DNA from: Microvirga rosea
Lineage (GTDB): Bacteria > Pseudomonadota > Alphaproteobacteria > Rhizobiales > Beijerinckiaceae
Direction: 5' to 3'
Length of the DNA stretch: 64,000 nucleotides
NCBI RefSeq assembly: GCF_020595095.1
Contig: NZ_JAJDOP010000003.1
Coordinates: forward strand, 248,001-312,000
In this document: piece by piece, positions 48,557-57,553 of the stretch
How positions within the stretch are numbered: the first letter of the stretch is position 1
Layout of the letters: the number at the start of each line of letters is the position of its first letter
Position numbers and translations under genes: made by a program
The notes under the pieces: model-generated
The model's database searches: none
What the model saw: only the letters and a program-made list of their open reading frames with translations
What the model was told of the DNA's origin: nothing

Positions 48557-49504
48557 ATGTTCGACGGTAGGCCTGTGATCTGCGTCGGATGCGCGTTTTG
48601 GGATACGATCTTCAAAATAAAGGAACTTCCCTCTCGAGGCATCAAAGTGCTTCCAGAGCGCGTTGTTCAATCTGCATCCGGTATGGCGACTGCGGCTGCA
48701 GTGACGATCGCCCGCCTTGGCGGTGCGGTTGACCTGTGGGCACGGGTTGGAGATGACGCTGCCGGTGAAAGCTTCCTGAAAGACCTAGCCCGCGAGACCG
48801 TTCGAACTGGGTCGATCAGAATAGTTCCAGGCGCCCGCACAGCCATCTCGACCATTCTCGTCGATGATGCCGGCGAGAGGATCGTCGTCCCCTACACCGA
48901 TTCTTCGCTGGATAGCGATCCAAGCTGGCTCCCCCTTCCCAATGTAGCAGAGGCCAGTGCGGTTCTCGCCGATATGCGGTGGCCCGAAGCGGCGCGGGCA
49001 TCGTTTGCAGAGACGCGCCGCCGGAATATCCCGTCCGTCCTTGACGCGGACGTCGCTGCCCCCGACCTTCTCCGAGAGATGATAGCCTTGGCAGATCATG
49101 TTCTGTTCTCGGAAGTGGCGCTCCAGTCGCTCGTGCCTCACTCATCGCCGCAGGATGCATTGCGAAAGATCGTGAAGGGGCTTAGGGCGAAAGTTGTCGG
49201 CGTGACGCTCGGGGCTGCTGGCGCACTGATATGGCAACGTGATACCGAGGACGGAAGAATCCGTCGCTTTCCGTCGATCCCCATTGATGCCGTAGATACA
49301 TTAAACGCCGGCGATATCTGGCACGGTGTCTACGTCTACGGCTTAGCTTGCAATTGGGACATAGAACGAACAGTCAAGATGGCGAACATTGCAGCCGCTA
49401 TGAAGTGCGAGCATTTCGGTGGTCGGAATGGTGCTCCATACCTCGCTGAACTTCTTGAGCGCAGTCGCGCTCTCATCCCCACAATGCAGGAGATGCGGGT
49501 TTAA
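48557..49504 (+). CDS. PfkB-family carbohydrate kinase
   Basis: 315-residue ribokinase-like enzyme. CVGCAFWDTIF at the N-terminus, GGAVDLWARVGDDAAGESFL, and the catalytic Asp in LNAGDIWHGVY (GAGD-type motif with Asn in place of the first Gly). NMIAAAMKCE-like helix near the end (MANIAAAMKCEHFGGRNGAP). It phosphorylates a sugar or sugar-acid before or after the aldolase step. Six bases after the GntR gene. Confidence 0.9.
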   Translation: MFDGRPVICVGCAFWDTIFKIKELPSRGIKVLPERVVQSASGMATAAAVTIARLGGAVDLWARVGDDAAGESFLKDLARETVRTGSIRIVPGARTAISTILVDDAGERIVVPYTDSSLDSDPSWLPLPNVAEASAVLADMRWPEAARASFAETRRRNIPSVLDADVAAPDLLREMIALADHVLFSEVALQSLVPHSSPQDALRKIVKGLRAKVVGVTLGAAGALIWQRDTEDGRIRRFPSIPIDAVDTLNAGDIWHGVYVYGLACNWDIERTVKMANIAAAMKCEHFGGRNGAPYLAELLERSRALIPTMQEMRV

Positions 49505-49796
49505 AGACAGACTTGATGGGTGGTTGTTTGGAAAAGCTGTACTTGAGTTCGTTCTTGAAGCAGGTTGCGCCTTGTAGATGATGAATTGCTAAGCAAGCCG
49601 CCAGGAAACAATACGCTTAGTGGGAACCTAAATCTTTATCCAACCTTTCTTCTGTGACGTTCGCAGATCAGATCTTTGAGATCGTTACTCTGATTTCACA
49701 GGGCGTTTTTCCGCAACGGGGGGAGAGATTCATCTGATTCAATCCATGATGTCGCGGAGATTCCTCATCAAATTATAAGCTCGTCAGTTGAAAATA
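49505..49796. other. AT-richer intergenic stretch, no gene seen
   Basis: About 290 bases between the kinase and the small membrane protein. It has lower GC than its surroundings. No hairpin with a T-run, no RNA and no repeat was recognised. Confidence 0.4.
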
Positions 49797-50018
49797 ATGA
49801 AGAACACCAGTTGGAATTTTGTGGGTACGGCTTGTTACGGCGCCTTGATCGGCATGCTTGCCGTCATCGCACATGAGACCTATGAGGCGCTCTCCGATGA
49901 GATCCCGGAGACCGACCCCTTCATTCATGTCATGGGCGAGATGATAATATTTGGCATCGGCGGAGCGATCTTGTTTACCGTTGGTGCAAAGCTCTGGCTC
50001 TCGAGCAAAAACGACTGA
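49797..50018 (+). CDS. small two-helix membrane protein, hypothetical
   Basis: 73 residues from ATG 49797 (a TTG at 49788 is in frame). Two hydrophobic segments (FVGTACYGALIGMLAVIAH and MIIFGIGGAILFTVGAKLWL) flank a short acidic loop (ETYEALSDEIPETDPF). No family recognised. Codon use looks real but the gene is short. Confidence 0.5.
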   Translation: MKNTSWNFVGTACYGALIGMLAVIAHETYEALSDEIPETDPFIHVMGEMIIFGIGGAILFTVGAKLWLSSKND

Positions 50019-50037
50019 GCAAGATTATGGTGACTCC

Positions 50038-51681
50038 TTAAAACAGAAATCTTGTGTTGATAAAATTCGATTTATGCTCGGATACGATCGCATCCAGTAA
50101 TTGCTTGTTAGGCTCTGTCTGTTTTGTTGCGATCATGGAGCGTATCGAGAAAGAGCGTAAGGCATCAGTGACCGAGAGCGTTCCCTCTGCGGAATCCTTC
50201 CTGCCGGTGAACGGAAAAACATCTGGTCCGCGCTGACACTGGCAGTTGATGTTGACCCGGCAGACCTGATTGACGAGCGGATCAACCAGTTGCCCGATTT
50301 GATCCGGGCTCGAGCTGAAGATGCTGACCTGTTGCCCGTGCTCGGATGTAATGACGTACTCGAGAGCCGTTTCGAGGTCATCGAACGACATCACGGGGAC
50401 GATCGGGCCGAATTGTTCCTCGCGGTAGAGCTTCATGCCCTCCTTCACCGGATAAACCACTGCTGGATAGAAGAGCGTACCGCAAGCTGTAGCGCCACCA
50501 TCGTTAACGACGCTGGCGCCATTTGCTTTTGCGTCCTCTACCAGTTGAGTCATGTAGTCGACTTTGCCTGGCTCCGGCAGCGGGGTAATATTGACCCCTT
50601 TCTCCCAAGGCATGCCGACTTTCAATTTCCTGAGTTCTTCGACGAAGCGGCGAAGGAAGGTCTCCACAATGGACTGATGGACGATCAGCATTTTAAGCGC
50701 CGTACAACGTTGTCCATTGAAGGACAGCGTCCCAAGAAGGCACTCCTTTACCGCCAACTCGATATCCGCGTCCGGTAAAATGATAGCGGCATTCTTGGCG
50801 TCCAATCCCAGAATGGCGCGAAGACGGTGTGCCTTAGGGTGAAGTTTTTTCAGATGGTCGGCGACTTTGCTGGAGCCGATCAGCGTCAAAACATTGATCT
50901 TTCCCGTATCCAGCAGACGCGGCACGATCACTGAACCTCGTCCATAGACCGTATTGATCACACCCTTTGGAAAGGCGCTCTGAAAAGCCTCCAGGAGCGG
51001 TTGGAACAAAAGGGTTCCAAACCGGGGCGGCTTGAACACGACCGTGTTGCCCATGATCAGAGCAGGAATGAGCGTGGCAAATGTCTCGTTCAAGGGATAG
51101 TTGTATGGCCCCATGCAGAGCACGACCCCAAGCGGAGTCCTCCTGATCTGGCCGATTGTTCCCTCAACAACGAGAAAGCGCGAATTGCTGTTGTCGAGCT
51201 CTTTCAAGGCATCGATCGTCGCACGAATATAGTCGACAGTTCGATCGAACTCTTTCTCGGAATCGGACTGAGACTTGCCGATTTCCCACATGATCAGCTG
51301 AATGACCTCCTGGCGGCGTGAGATCATCTGGCTGGTGAAATCTTGCATGCACGCAATACGCTCAGCAACCGTCATGGTTGGCCAGAGGCCCCGTCCGGCG
51401 TCGTAAGCTTCGACGGCTGCTGCGAGGGCCTCCTCGGCTTCGGTCTCGCCTCCCATAGGATAGCTGCCGAGCTCGATCTGGCGGAGATTCCCCCTCTCAT
51501 CTCGGACGCACACAGGAGACCGAACTATTTCGACAGCGCCATCCCACGGCTTCAGCTGGCCGTTAACCAGATAACTCCTCTGGTGAACCGGAGCGGGCGG
51601 ACCGAACTGAGCCGGAATCTCGCCCTCTGCTGGAAAGAGCTGCTTTAATTTGTCAGGGCTCATCATCCCGGCCGTTCCCAT
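50038..51681 (-). CDS. gapN: NADP-dependent glyceraldehyde-3-phosphate dehydrogenase (non-phosphorylating)
   Basis: 547-residue aldehyde dehydrogenase oxidising glyceraldehyde 3-phosphate directly to 3-phosphoglycerate with NADP. GPYNYPLNETFATLIPALIM and FKPPRFGTLLFQP are GapN-like; the catalytic Cys is in FNGQRCTALK. The segment usually carrying the general-base Glu (ELGG in most ALDHs) reads LGLDAKN. Start at 51681 (AGG seven bases before) is favoured, with MM at 51666/51663 as alternatives. Upstream residues to 51843 are not homologous. Confidence 0.88.
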   Translation of the reverse strand: MGTAGMMSPDKLKQLFPAEGEIPAQFGPPAPVHQRSYLVNGQLKPWDGAVEIVRSPVCVRDERGNLRQIELGSYPMGGETEAEEALAAAVEAYDAGRGLWPTMTVAERIACMQDFTSQMISRRQEVIQLIMWEIGKSQSDSEKEFDRTVDYIRATIDALKELDNSNSRFLVVEGTIGQIRRTPLGVVLCMGPYNYPLNETFATLIPALIMGNTVVFKPPRFGTLLFQPLLEAFQSAFPKGVINTVYGRGSVIVPRLLDTGKINVLTLIGSSKVADHLKKLHPKAHRLRAILGLDAKNAAIILPDADIELAVKECLLGTLSFNGQRCTALKMLIVHQSIVETFLRRFVEELRKLKVGMPWEKGVNITPLPEPGKVDYMTQLVEDAKANGASVVNDGGATACGTLFYPAVVYPVKEGMKLYREEQFGPIVPVMSFDDLETALEYVITSEHGQQVSIFSSSPDQIGQLVDPLVNQVCRVNINCQCQRGPDVFPFTGRKDSAEGTLSVTDALRSFSIRSMIATKQTEPNKQLLDAIVSEHKSNFINTRFLF

Positions 51682-51806
51682 CAATAAACCTGAGTCGGTT
51701 TGGGATATTGCCAGGGCCAGCCGCCCGCGCCTAGCGGGTAATCTCTTGTGTCGGTTTCTCGGCGGTACTCGCTGAGTTTCCCAGCACCGAAAGATGTGAC
51801 GAAAGG

Positions 51807-52850
51807 TCAGCCGCCCCAGGTTCGCTCGAGGACCCGGATCCAATTTTCACTGCAGATCTTTCGGACAGCCTGGTCATCGTACCCGCGAAGCCTCAGGGTT
51901 TGGACGAGAGCCGGAAGGCAACTGGCATCTCTTAGGGCATCAGGAACCGTGGTCCCATCAAAATCCGAGCCCAGGCCTACCCGATCGATACCGATCCGCT
52001 CGGCGAGATAGTCAATATGATCAACAATCTCGTCCAATCGTGTTGATGGATCCTTGCGCCCATCGCGACGAATGAACATGGTACCGAAATTCACTCCCAC
52101 AAATCCGTCGCTCTCCCGAATGGCATCAAGCTGGCGATCCGTCAGATTCCGGGAATGAGGTGTCAGTCCATATGCATTTGAGTGACTTGCCACGAGGGGA
52201 GCGTTGCTCAACTTCGCGATGTCCCAGAAGCCTTGTTCGTTCAAATGGGACAAGTCGATCATGATCCGAAGCTCGTTGCATGCGCGAACAAGGTTTCGAC
52301 CATGCTCCGTTAAGCCGGGGCCGATATCGGGCGAAGAGGGGAACCGGAACGGCACCCCATGACCGAAGATGTTTTGGCGGCTCCAAACAGGTCCAAGCGA
52401 CCGAAGACCGGCTTCGTAAAGCACATCGAGCATCCGCAGCTCGGCATCGATCATCTCGGCGCCTTCGACATGCAGGATGGCTGCCAGAACACTTTTCTCC
52501 ATAGCATTGCGGATTTCCGCAGCAGTTCTGCAGATTTTCACACGGCCCGAGGATGCCCGCTCAACCCGGACGAGCAGGGAGACTAGTTCGAGGGTGGCGT
52601 CCCTTGCCTCTTCCAGGGAGGGCGGAAGGGCTTGGGGCTTTCCGTCTTGTCCCATTCCGTTGGATAGCGAGGGGACGAACACGGCGAACAGCCCTCCGGC
52701 AAAACCACCAGCCTCCGCCTTCGGCAAATCAAGGTGCCCTACCTGCCCCCCCTGGAGAAAATCCTCCTCTGGGGTCCTGCTTCCCGAGCGCCAGAGCCGA
52801 AGCAACACATCATTATGTCCGTCAAACACGGGGATAAGGCTATTGGTCAT
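51807..52850 (-). CDS. membrane dipeptidase (renal-type, M19)
   Basis: About 347 residues of a zinc amidohydrolase-fold dipeptidase. Zinc ligands are visible in order: FDGHNDVL (His-x-Asp), the bridging Glu in LHVEGAEM, His in DLSHLNEQG, His in ASHSNAYG and Asp in GLGSDFDG. Family members cleave dipeptides, often with a D-residue at the C-terminus. ATG 52850 is preferred; GTG 52859 is in frame. Divergent from the peptide ABC operon. Confidence 0.92.
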   Translation of the reverse strand: MTNSLIPVFDGHNDVLLRLWRSGSRTPEEDFLQGGQVGHLDLPKAEAGGFAGGLFAVFVPSLSNGMGQDGKPQALPPSLEEARDATLELVSLLVRVERASSGRVKICRTAAEIRNAMEKSVLAAILHVEGAEMIDAELRMLDVLYEAGLRSLGPVWSRQNIFGHGVPFRFPSSPDIGPGLTEHGRNLVRACNELRIMIDLSHLNEQGFWDIAKLSNAPLVASHSNAYGLTPHSRNLTDRQLDAIRESDGFVGVNFGTMFIRRDGRKDPSTRLDEIVDHIDYLAERIGIDRVGLGSDFDGTTVPDALRDASCLPALVQTLRLRGYDDQAVRKICSENWIRVLERTWGG

Positions 52851-52859
52851 GTTCGTCAC

Positions 52860-53215
52860 ACGAAAGGGCGGGATCGCCGGATGCTTCCCCTGTACGTCCT
52901 AACGCGATGCTTCCGCCAATTCGAATTCAGACGAGGGTGATGAGACTCTTGCATAGGACCGTGATGCATGGAGCGCATAACGGATGCCATTTTCAGAATT
53001 TGTCACGCCAAACCTCAGGCGTGTACGTTGCCTGCGTCAAGGAGCGGCAGGCGAATAGAGGTTCTCGGGCCCTATGCTCGAAATGAAACTCAGTTTCGCA
53101 CAGTGCTGGAGCCTTGATTAAACAAAAGCGGCGAGATCACTCATATGAAAAGGAGATCTCAAAGCGGTAGAAGGGCCCAAAGCCCAAAACCTTCCTGACG
53201 TGAGGTGAAAACGGG
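52860..53215. other. intergenic region upstream of the peptide importer
   Basis: About 355 bases with no convincing gene. It contains a palindrome at 53085-53097 (listed separately) and a GGAGA-like sequence near 53151. Probable site of the divergent promoters for the dipeptidase and importer. Confidence 0.5.
53085..53097. promoter_or_regulatory. palindrome, possible operator for the peptide locus
   Basis: GAAAC-TCA-GTTTC, flanked by CGAAA...TTTCG symmetry, about 120 bases before the binding-protein start. The spacing resembles a regulator site (the locus has its own LysR), but no known consensus was matched. Confidence 0.28.
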
Positions 53216-54814
53216 ATGCTAAATCGGCGCAATTTTCTCGCAGGTACTGCGGCTGCATCATTTTTCAGCTATGTGGGCCTGTCCGCGGCTTTTGCCGACA
53301 CCCCCAAGGATATTCTTGTGGTGGTGCAGCAACTCGACAATATGACGAGCCTTGATCCGCACGAGAGCTTCGAAGCGGTCGGCAGTGAGATTAGCAGCAA
53401 TTGCTATCAGAAGCTCGTCAAGCCCAGTCTCGACAAACCTTCCGAGATCGTCGGTGACCTTGCTGAATCGTGGGACGCAGCAGCTGACGGCAAGTCCCTG
53501 ACATTCAAACTTCGCAAAGATGCGAAATTCTCAAGTGGGCAACCTGTGACGGCGGAGGACGCTGCGTTTTCCCTGCAGCGGGCCGTGATCATGAACAAGG
53601 GCCCCGCCTTTATCATCAATCAGTTCGGCTTCACGAAAGACAATGCGGCCGAGCGTATCAAAGCCACGGATGCCCAAACGCTCGTTCTCACCCTGGCAGA
53701 GCCCACTTCGCCATCTTTCCTCCTTTACTGTCTGTCGGCCAATGTAGGCAGCATTGTCGAGAAGAAGATCGCTCTGGAGAAGGCACAAGGCGACGATTTC
53801 GGAAACGGCTGGCTTCGCCAGAACACGGCGGGCTCCGGTGCCTGGACACTTCGGGCGTGGAAGCCAAGCGAAAGCATCATGCTCGACGCGAATCCGCACG
53901 GGTCCTACAAGGGCAACATCAAGCGGATCATCCTTCGTCACATCGTAGATCCGTCCGCTCAGCTTCTCATGCTTCAGAAGGGTGACGCGGACATTGCGCG
54001 CAATCTGACGACGGAACAGCTTCGGACCCTTCAAGGGGACCCCAACTACAATCTGATTACCAAGGGCGTTGCTTCGCTCATGGTCATTTCGATGAATCAG
54101 AAAAATCCGAACTTGGCGAAGCCTCAGGTTTGGCAAGCAATCAAGTGGGCTCTCGATTACGAGGGAATGCAGAAGAACATTGTTCCTCTCACCCATGTTG
54201 TGAACCAGAGCTTCCTCCCTCAGGGTTTCCCTGGAGCTATCCAAGACAAGCCATTTCAAAAGAATGTTGCGAAGGCCAAAGCCCTGCTTGCTGAGGCCGG
54301 TCTTGCGGATGGGTTCGAGGTCACGATGGATCACTACTCGGCGCAGCCCTATCCGGACATCGCCCAGACGATCCAGGCAAACCTTGCGGAAATTGGAATC
54401 CGCGTGAAGCTGATGGCCTCCGAGAACCGCCAAGTCCTCACGAAGATGCGAGCCAGACAGCATGAATTGATCCTGACGGCATGGGGATCTGATTATTTTG
54501 ATCCCAATACGAATTCGGAAGCGTTCTGCGTCAACACCGATAACTCCGACAACGCACTGAATCGGACGTTGGCTTGGCGCTCCGCATGGAAGGACGACAA
54601 GTTCACCGAGCAATCCGTTGCCGCTCTCAAAGAGAAGGATCCGACAAAGCGTATTGCCCTCTACGAGCAGCTACAGCGCGATCATATGGCGAACAGCCCC
54701 TTCGCCCTGATGATGCAGGCGATGACGACCGCAGCCTGTCGCAAGAATGTGTCGGGGGTTCGTCTCGGCACGTTGTCCGATACCCACTCCTACGCAGGAG
54801 TCGGAAAAGCGTGA
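53216..54814 (+). CDS. peptide/D-peptide ABC transporter substrate-binding protein, Tat signal
   Basis: 532-residue family-5 (Dpp/Opp/Nik) binding protein. The start LNRRNFLAGTAAASFFSYVG is a twin-arginine signal (NRRNFLAG), cleaved after AFA. TSLDPHESFEAVGSEI and KFSSGQPVTAEDAAFSLQRA are conserved blocks. It is first in a five-gene operon with two permeases, two ATPases and then a hydrolase. Overlaps the first permease by four bases. Confidence 0.93.
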   Translation: MLNRRNFLAGTAAASFFSYVGLSAAFADTPKDILVVVQQLDNMTSLDPHESFEAVGSEISSNCYQKLVKPSLDKPSEIVGDLAESWDAAADGKSLTFKLRKDAKFSSGQPVTAEDAAFSLQRAVIMNKGPAFIINQFGFTKDNAAERIKATDAQTLVLTLAEPTSPSFLLYCLSANVGSIVEKKIALEKAQGDDFGNGWLRQNTAGSGAWTLRAWKPSESIMLDANPHGSYKGNIKRIILRHIVDPSAQLLMLQKGDADIARNLTTEQLRTLQGDPNYNLITKGVASLMVISMNQKNPNLAKPQVWQAIKWALDYEGMQKNIVPLTHVVNQSFLPQGFPGAIQDKPFQKNVAKAKALLAEAGLADGFEVTMDHYSAQPYPDIAQTIQANLAEIGIRVKLMASENRQVLTKMRARQHELILTAWGSDYFDPNTNSEAFCVNTDNSDNALNRTLAWRSAWKDDKFTEQSVAALKEKDPTKRIALYEQLQRDHMANSPFALMMQAMTTAACRKNVSGVRLGTLSDTHSYAGVGKA

Positions 54815-55824
54815 GCAAAGGACTCAATGCGCTGGCGGGACTTCTCGCCAGCGTCTTTCTCACACTGTTCGGTTTGGTCATAGTGACCTTCCTGATCGGT
54901 CGCGTGATGCCTATCGACCCCGTTCTGGCGGCGGTCGGCGATAACGCTCCTCAGGAAGTCGTTGAGCGCGTTCGTCAGGAAATGGGCCTGGATCAGCCCC
55001 TGCTGGAGCAGTTCCTTCGTTACGTGGGGCAGCTTCTGCACGGAGATTTGGGTCGGTCGATCCTTACGCAAAATCCCGTCACCAGTGATATCGCCCGGTA
55101 TTTTCCCGCAACCCTCGAACTCGCGACGGCAGCGATCATCTTGGCGGCCTTGATCGGAATTCCCTTAGGAGTCTGGTCCGCAGTCCGGCAGGGCACGTGG
55201 ATCGACCAAACGATCCGCGTTGTTTGTCTGGCTGGCCATTCCGTCCCTGTATTCGTGCTCGCCCTCCTCTGCCTCCTCATTTTCTATGCGATGCTTGGAG
55301 TAGCTCCCGGCCCCGGCCGGCAAGATATCATCTTCCAGGACATGGTTCCTCATGTGACTGGATTATTGACGGTCGATTCTCTGATCGCCGGAGACTGGGA
55401 TGCATTCTGGGATGCTCTGGCTCATATGATCCAGCCCGTTTGCATTCTGGCCTATTTCAGCATGGCCTATATTACGCGCATGACACGCGCGTTCATGCTG
55501 GATGCCCTAAAGGGTGAATACGTCATCACTGCCCGTGCAAAGGGTCTTCCGCCTCGCAAAGTCATCTGGCTGCACGCTTTTCCCAATGTGGGCGTGCAGC
55601 TCGTCACGGTGCTGGCCCTCACCTATGCCGGCCTCCTCGAAGGCGCCGTCGTCACCGAGACCGTATTCAGCTGGCCCGGGCTGGGTCAGTACCTCACCGT
55701 CTCCCTCATGAATGCCGACATGAACCCCGTCGTCGGAGCAACGCTTCTGGTCGGCTTGGTTTATGTGGCGCTCAACCTGTTGGCCGATGCCCTTTACCGG
55801 CAACTGGATCCCCGAGTCCGATAA
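54811..55824 (+). CDS. peptide ABC transporter permease, DppB type
   Basis: 337 residues from the GTG at 54811 (overlapping the previous stop). Six membrane segments, with TFLIGRVMPIDPVLAAVGDN near the N-terminus and the EAA-like loop EYVITARAKGLPPRKVIWLH. Works with the following DppC-type permease. Stop and next start share one base. Confidence 0.94.
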   Translation: MSKGLNALAGLLASVFLTLFGLVIVTFLIGRVMPIDPVLAAVGDNAPQEVVERVRQEMGLDQPLLEQFLRYVGQLLHGDLGRSILTQNPVTSDIARYFPATLELATAAIILAALIGIPLGVWSAVRQGTWIDQTIRVVCLAGHSVPVFVLALLCLLIFYAMLGVAPGPGRQDIIFQDMVPHVTGLLTVDSLIAGDWDAFWDALAHMIQPVCILAYFSMAYITRMTRAFMLDALKGEYVITARAKGLPPRKVIWLHAFPNVGVQLVTVLALTYAGLLEGAVVTETVFSWPGLGQYLTVSLMNADMNPVVGATLLVGLVYVALNLLADALYRQLDPRVR

Positions 55825-56723
55825 TGACAGCTTTCTCACAACAATGGCTGCTGACCGAGACGCCATCGTCGCGCAGTCAAGCCGCATGGGGACGGCGCTA
55901 CCGCGCTTGGTTGGCCCTGCGGTCCAACACGCTTGCAATGATCGGCCTCGTGGTGATCGTGACATTCGTCGTTCTCTCCCTGGCTGCTCCCCTTCTGGCC
56001 ACGCATGATCCCGGATCACAGGATCTCGCAAACCGGCTGGCACGGCCTTCCGCGGCACACTGGTTCGGGACCGACGAGCTCGGACGGGACCTTTATTCAC
56101 GGATCCTCTATGGGGGACGTGTTACCCTCGGCATGGTTATCGCAGTCGTCGTTCTCGTGGCCCCTTTAGGCTTGGCGATTGGATGCATCGCCGGGTACTT
56201 CGGGGGGATCGTCGATCGCATCCTGATGCGCGTGACCGACGTCTTTCTTGCGTTCCCACGTTTGATTTTAGCCCTGGCCTTCGTGGCCGCGCTAAAGCCC
56301 GGAGTCGAGAGCGCCATTCTCGCCATCGCGCTTACCGCTTGGCCGCCATATGCCCGCCTCGCACGGGCCGAGACCATGACGGTCCGCAACAGCGATTATA
56401 TCGCCGCATGCCGTCTGACGGGAGCTCCTTCAGGACGGATCATTCTTCGGCACGTCGCTCCTCTTTGCATTCCGAGCCTCATCGTTCGGATAACACTGGA
56501 CATGAGTTCGATCATCATTACCGCTGCAAGTCTCGGCTTTCTCGGTATGGGGGCGCAACCGCCCTCCCCTGAATGGGGAGCAATGATCGCGACTACGAAG
56601 CGGTTCATCTTCGAACAATGGTGGGTGCCGACAATTCCTGGAATCGCGATCTTCATGGCCTCCCTCGCCTTCAATTTTCTCGGCGACGGCCTCCGAGACG
56701 TCCTTGATCCGAAGCAGCGCTGA
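55824..56723 (+). CDS. peptide ABC transporter permease, DppC type
   Basis: 299 residues; a cytoplasmic N-terminus then six helices. Signature HWFGTDELGRDLYSRILYGGR and the EAA loop DYIAACRLTGAPSGRIILRH. Its stop overlaps the next gene by one base (TGATG), so translation of the operon is tightly coupled. Confidence 0.94.
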   Translation: MTAFSQQWLLTETPSSRSQAAWGRRYRAWLALRSNTLAMIGLVVIVTFVVLSLAAPLLATHDPGSQDLANRLARPSAAHWFGTDELGRDLYSRILYGGRVTLGMVIAVVVLVAPLGLAIGCIAGYFGGIVDRILMRVTDVFLAFPRLILALAFVAALKPGVESAILAIALTAWPPYARLARAETMTVRNSDYIAACRLTGAPSGRIILRHVAPLCIPSLIVRITLDMSSIIITAASLGFLGMGAQPPSPEWGAMIATTKRFIFEQWWVPTIPGIAIFMASLAFNFLGDGLRDVLDPKQR

Positions 56724-57553
56724 TGCTTGTCGACATTCAAAACCTCCGTATCGCGTTCGAAAGCCGCTCAGGCATCTTCGAAGCTGTTCGTGGCGTTTCG
56801 CTTCATATCGGGACAGAGAAGCTCGGTATTGTGGGTGAAAGCGGCTCGGGAAAGTCACTCACGGCTCGCGCCCTCATGCGCCTCCTACCGACCAATGCGC
56901 GGGTTACGGCCGATCGGATGGCATTTGACGGGATAGACATCCTGAATGCTGACGAGAAGGCAATGTTGCGCATTCGAGGAAAGCGCGCCGGGTTTATTCT
57001 CCAGGATCCGAAATATTCTCTCAATCCTGTCATGACGATCGGTCGACAGGTCACCGAGGCTTGGAAGACCCACAAAGGTGGAGGGAGAAAGGAAGCGAGA
57101 GAGGCCGTGATCGATCTTCTTGCTCAGGTCCGAATTCGCGATCCGCACAGAGTTTATGATCTTTATCCGCATGAGGTTTCCGGCGGAATGGGGCAACGCA
57201 TCATGATCGCCATGATGCTTGCCCCTGATCCTCAGCTCCTGATTGCCGATGAGCCGACGAGCGCTCTCGACGCTACGGTTCAGGCAGAAATTCTGCGGTT
57301 AATGGAGGATCTCGTATCTCGGCGCGGCATGGGGCTGCTTCTCATTAGCCATGATCTTCCTCTCGTGTCGCATTTCTGCGACCGAGTCGCAGTCATGTAT
57401 GCGGGGCGTATCGTCGAGGAGCTCTCCGCAGGGAGTCTTGCCCAGGCTCAACATCCGTATACCCGAGGACTGCTGAACTGCCTGCCCTCCCTCATCCACC
57501 CCAAATCGCGTCTGCCGGTCCTCAACCGGGACGAGGCATGGCTCCAGTCATGA
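56723..57553 (+). CDS. peptide ABC transporter ATP-binding protein, DppD type
   Basis: 276 residues. Walker A GESGSGKSL, signature EVSGGMGQRIMIAMML, Walker B LLIADEPTSAL and the switch His in LLISHDL. C-terminal oligopeptide/dipeptide extension (HPYTRGLLNCLP) is present. Energises uptake with the DppF-type partner. Confidence 0.95.
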   Translation: MLVDIQNLRIAFESRSGIFEAVRGVSLHIGTEKLGIVGESGSGKSLTARALMRLLPTNARVTADRMAFDGIDILNADEKAMLRIRGKRAGFILQDPKYSLNPVMTIGRQVTEAWKTHKGGGRKEAREAVIDLLAQVRIRDPHRVYDLYPHEVSGGMGQRIMIAMMLAPDPQLLIADEPTSALDATVQAEILRLMEDLVSRRGMGLLLISHDLPLVSHFCDRVAVMYAGRIVEELSAGSLAQAQHPYTRGLLNCLPSLIHPKSRLPVLNRDEAWLQS

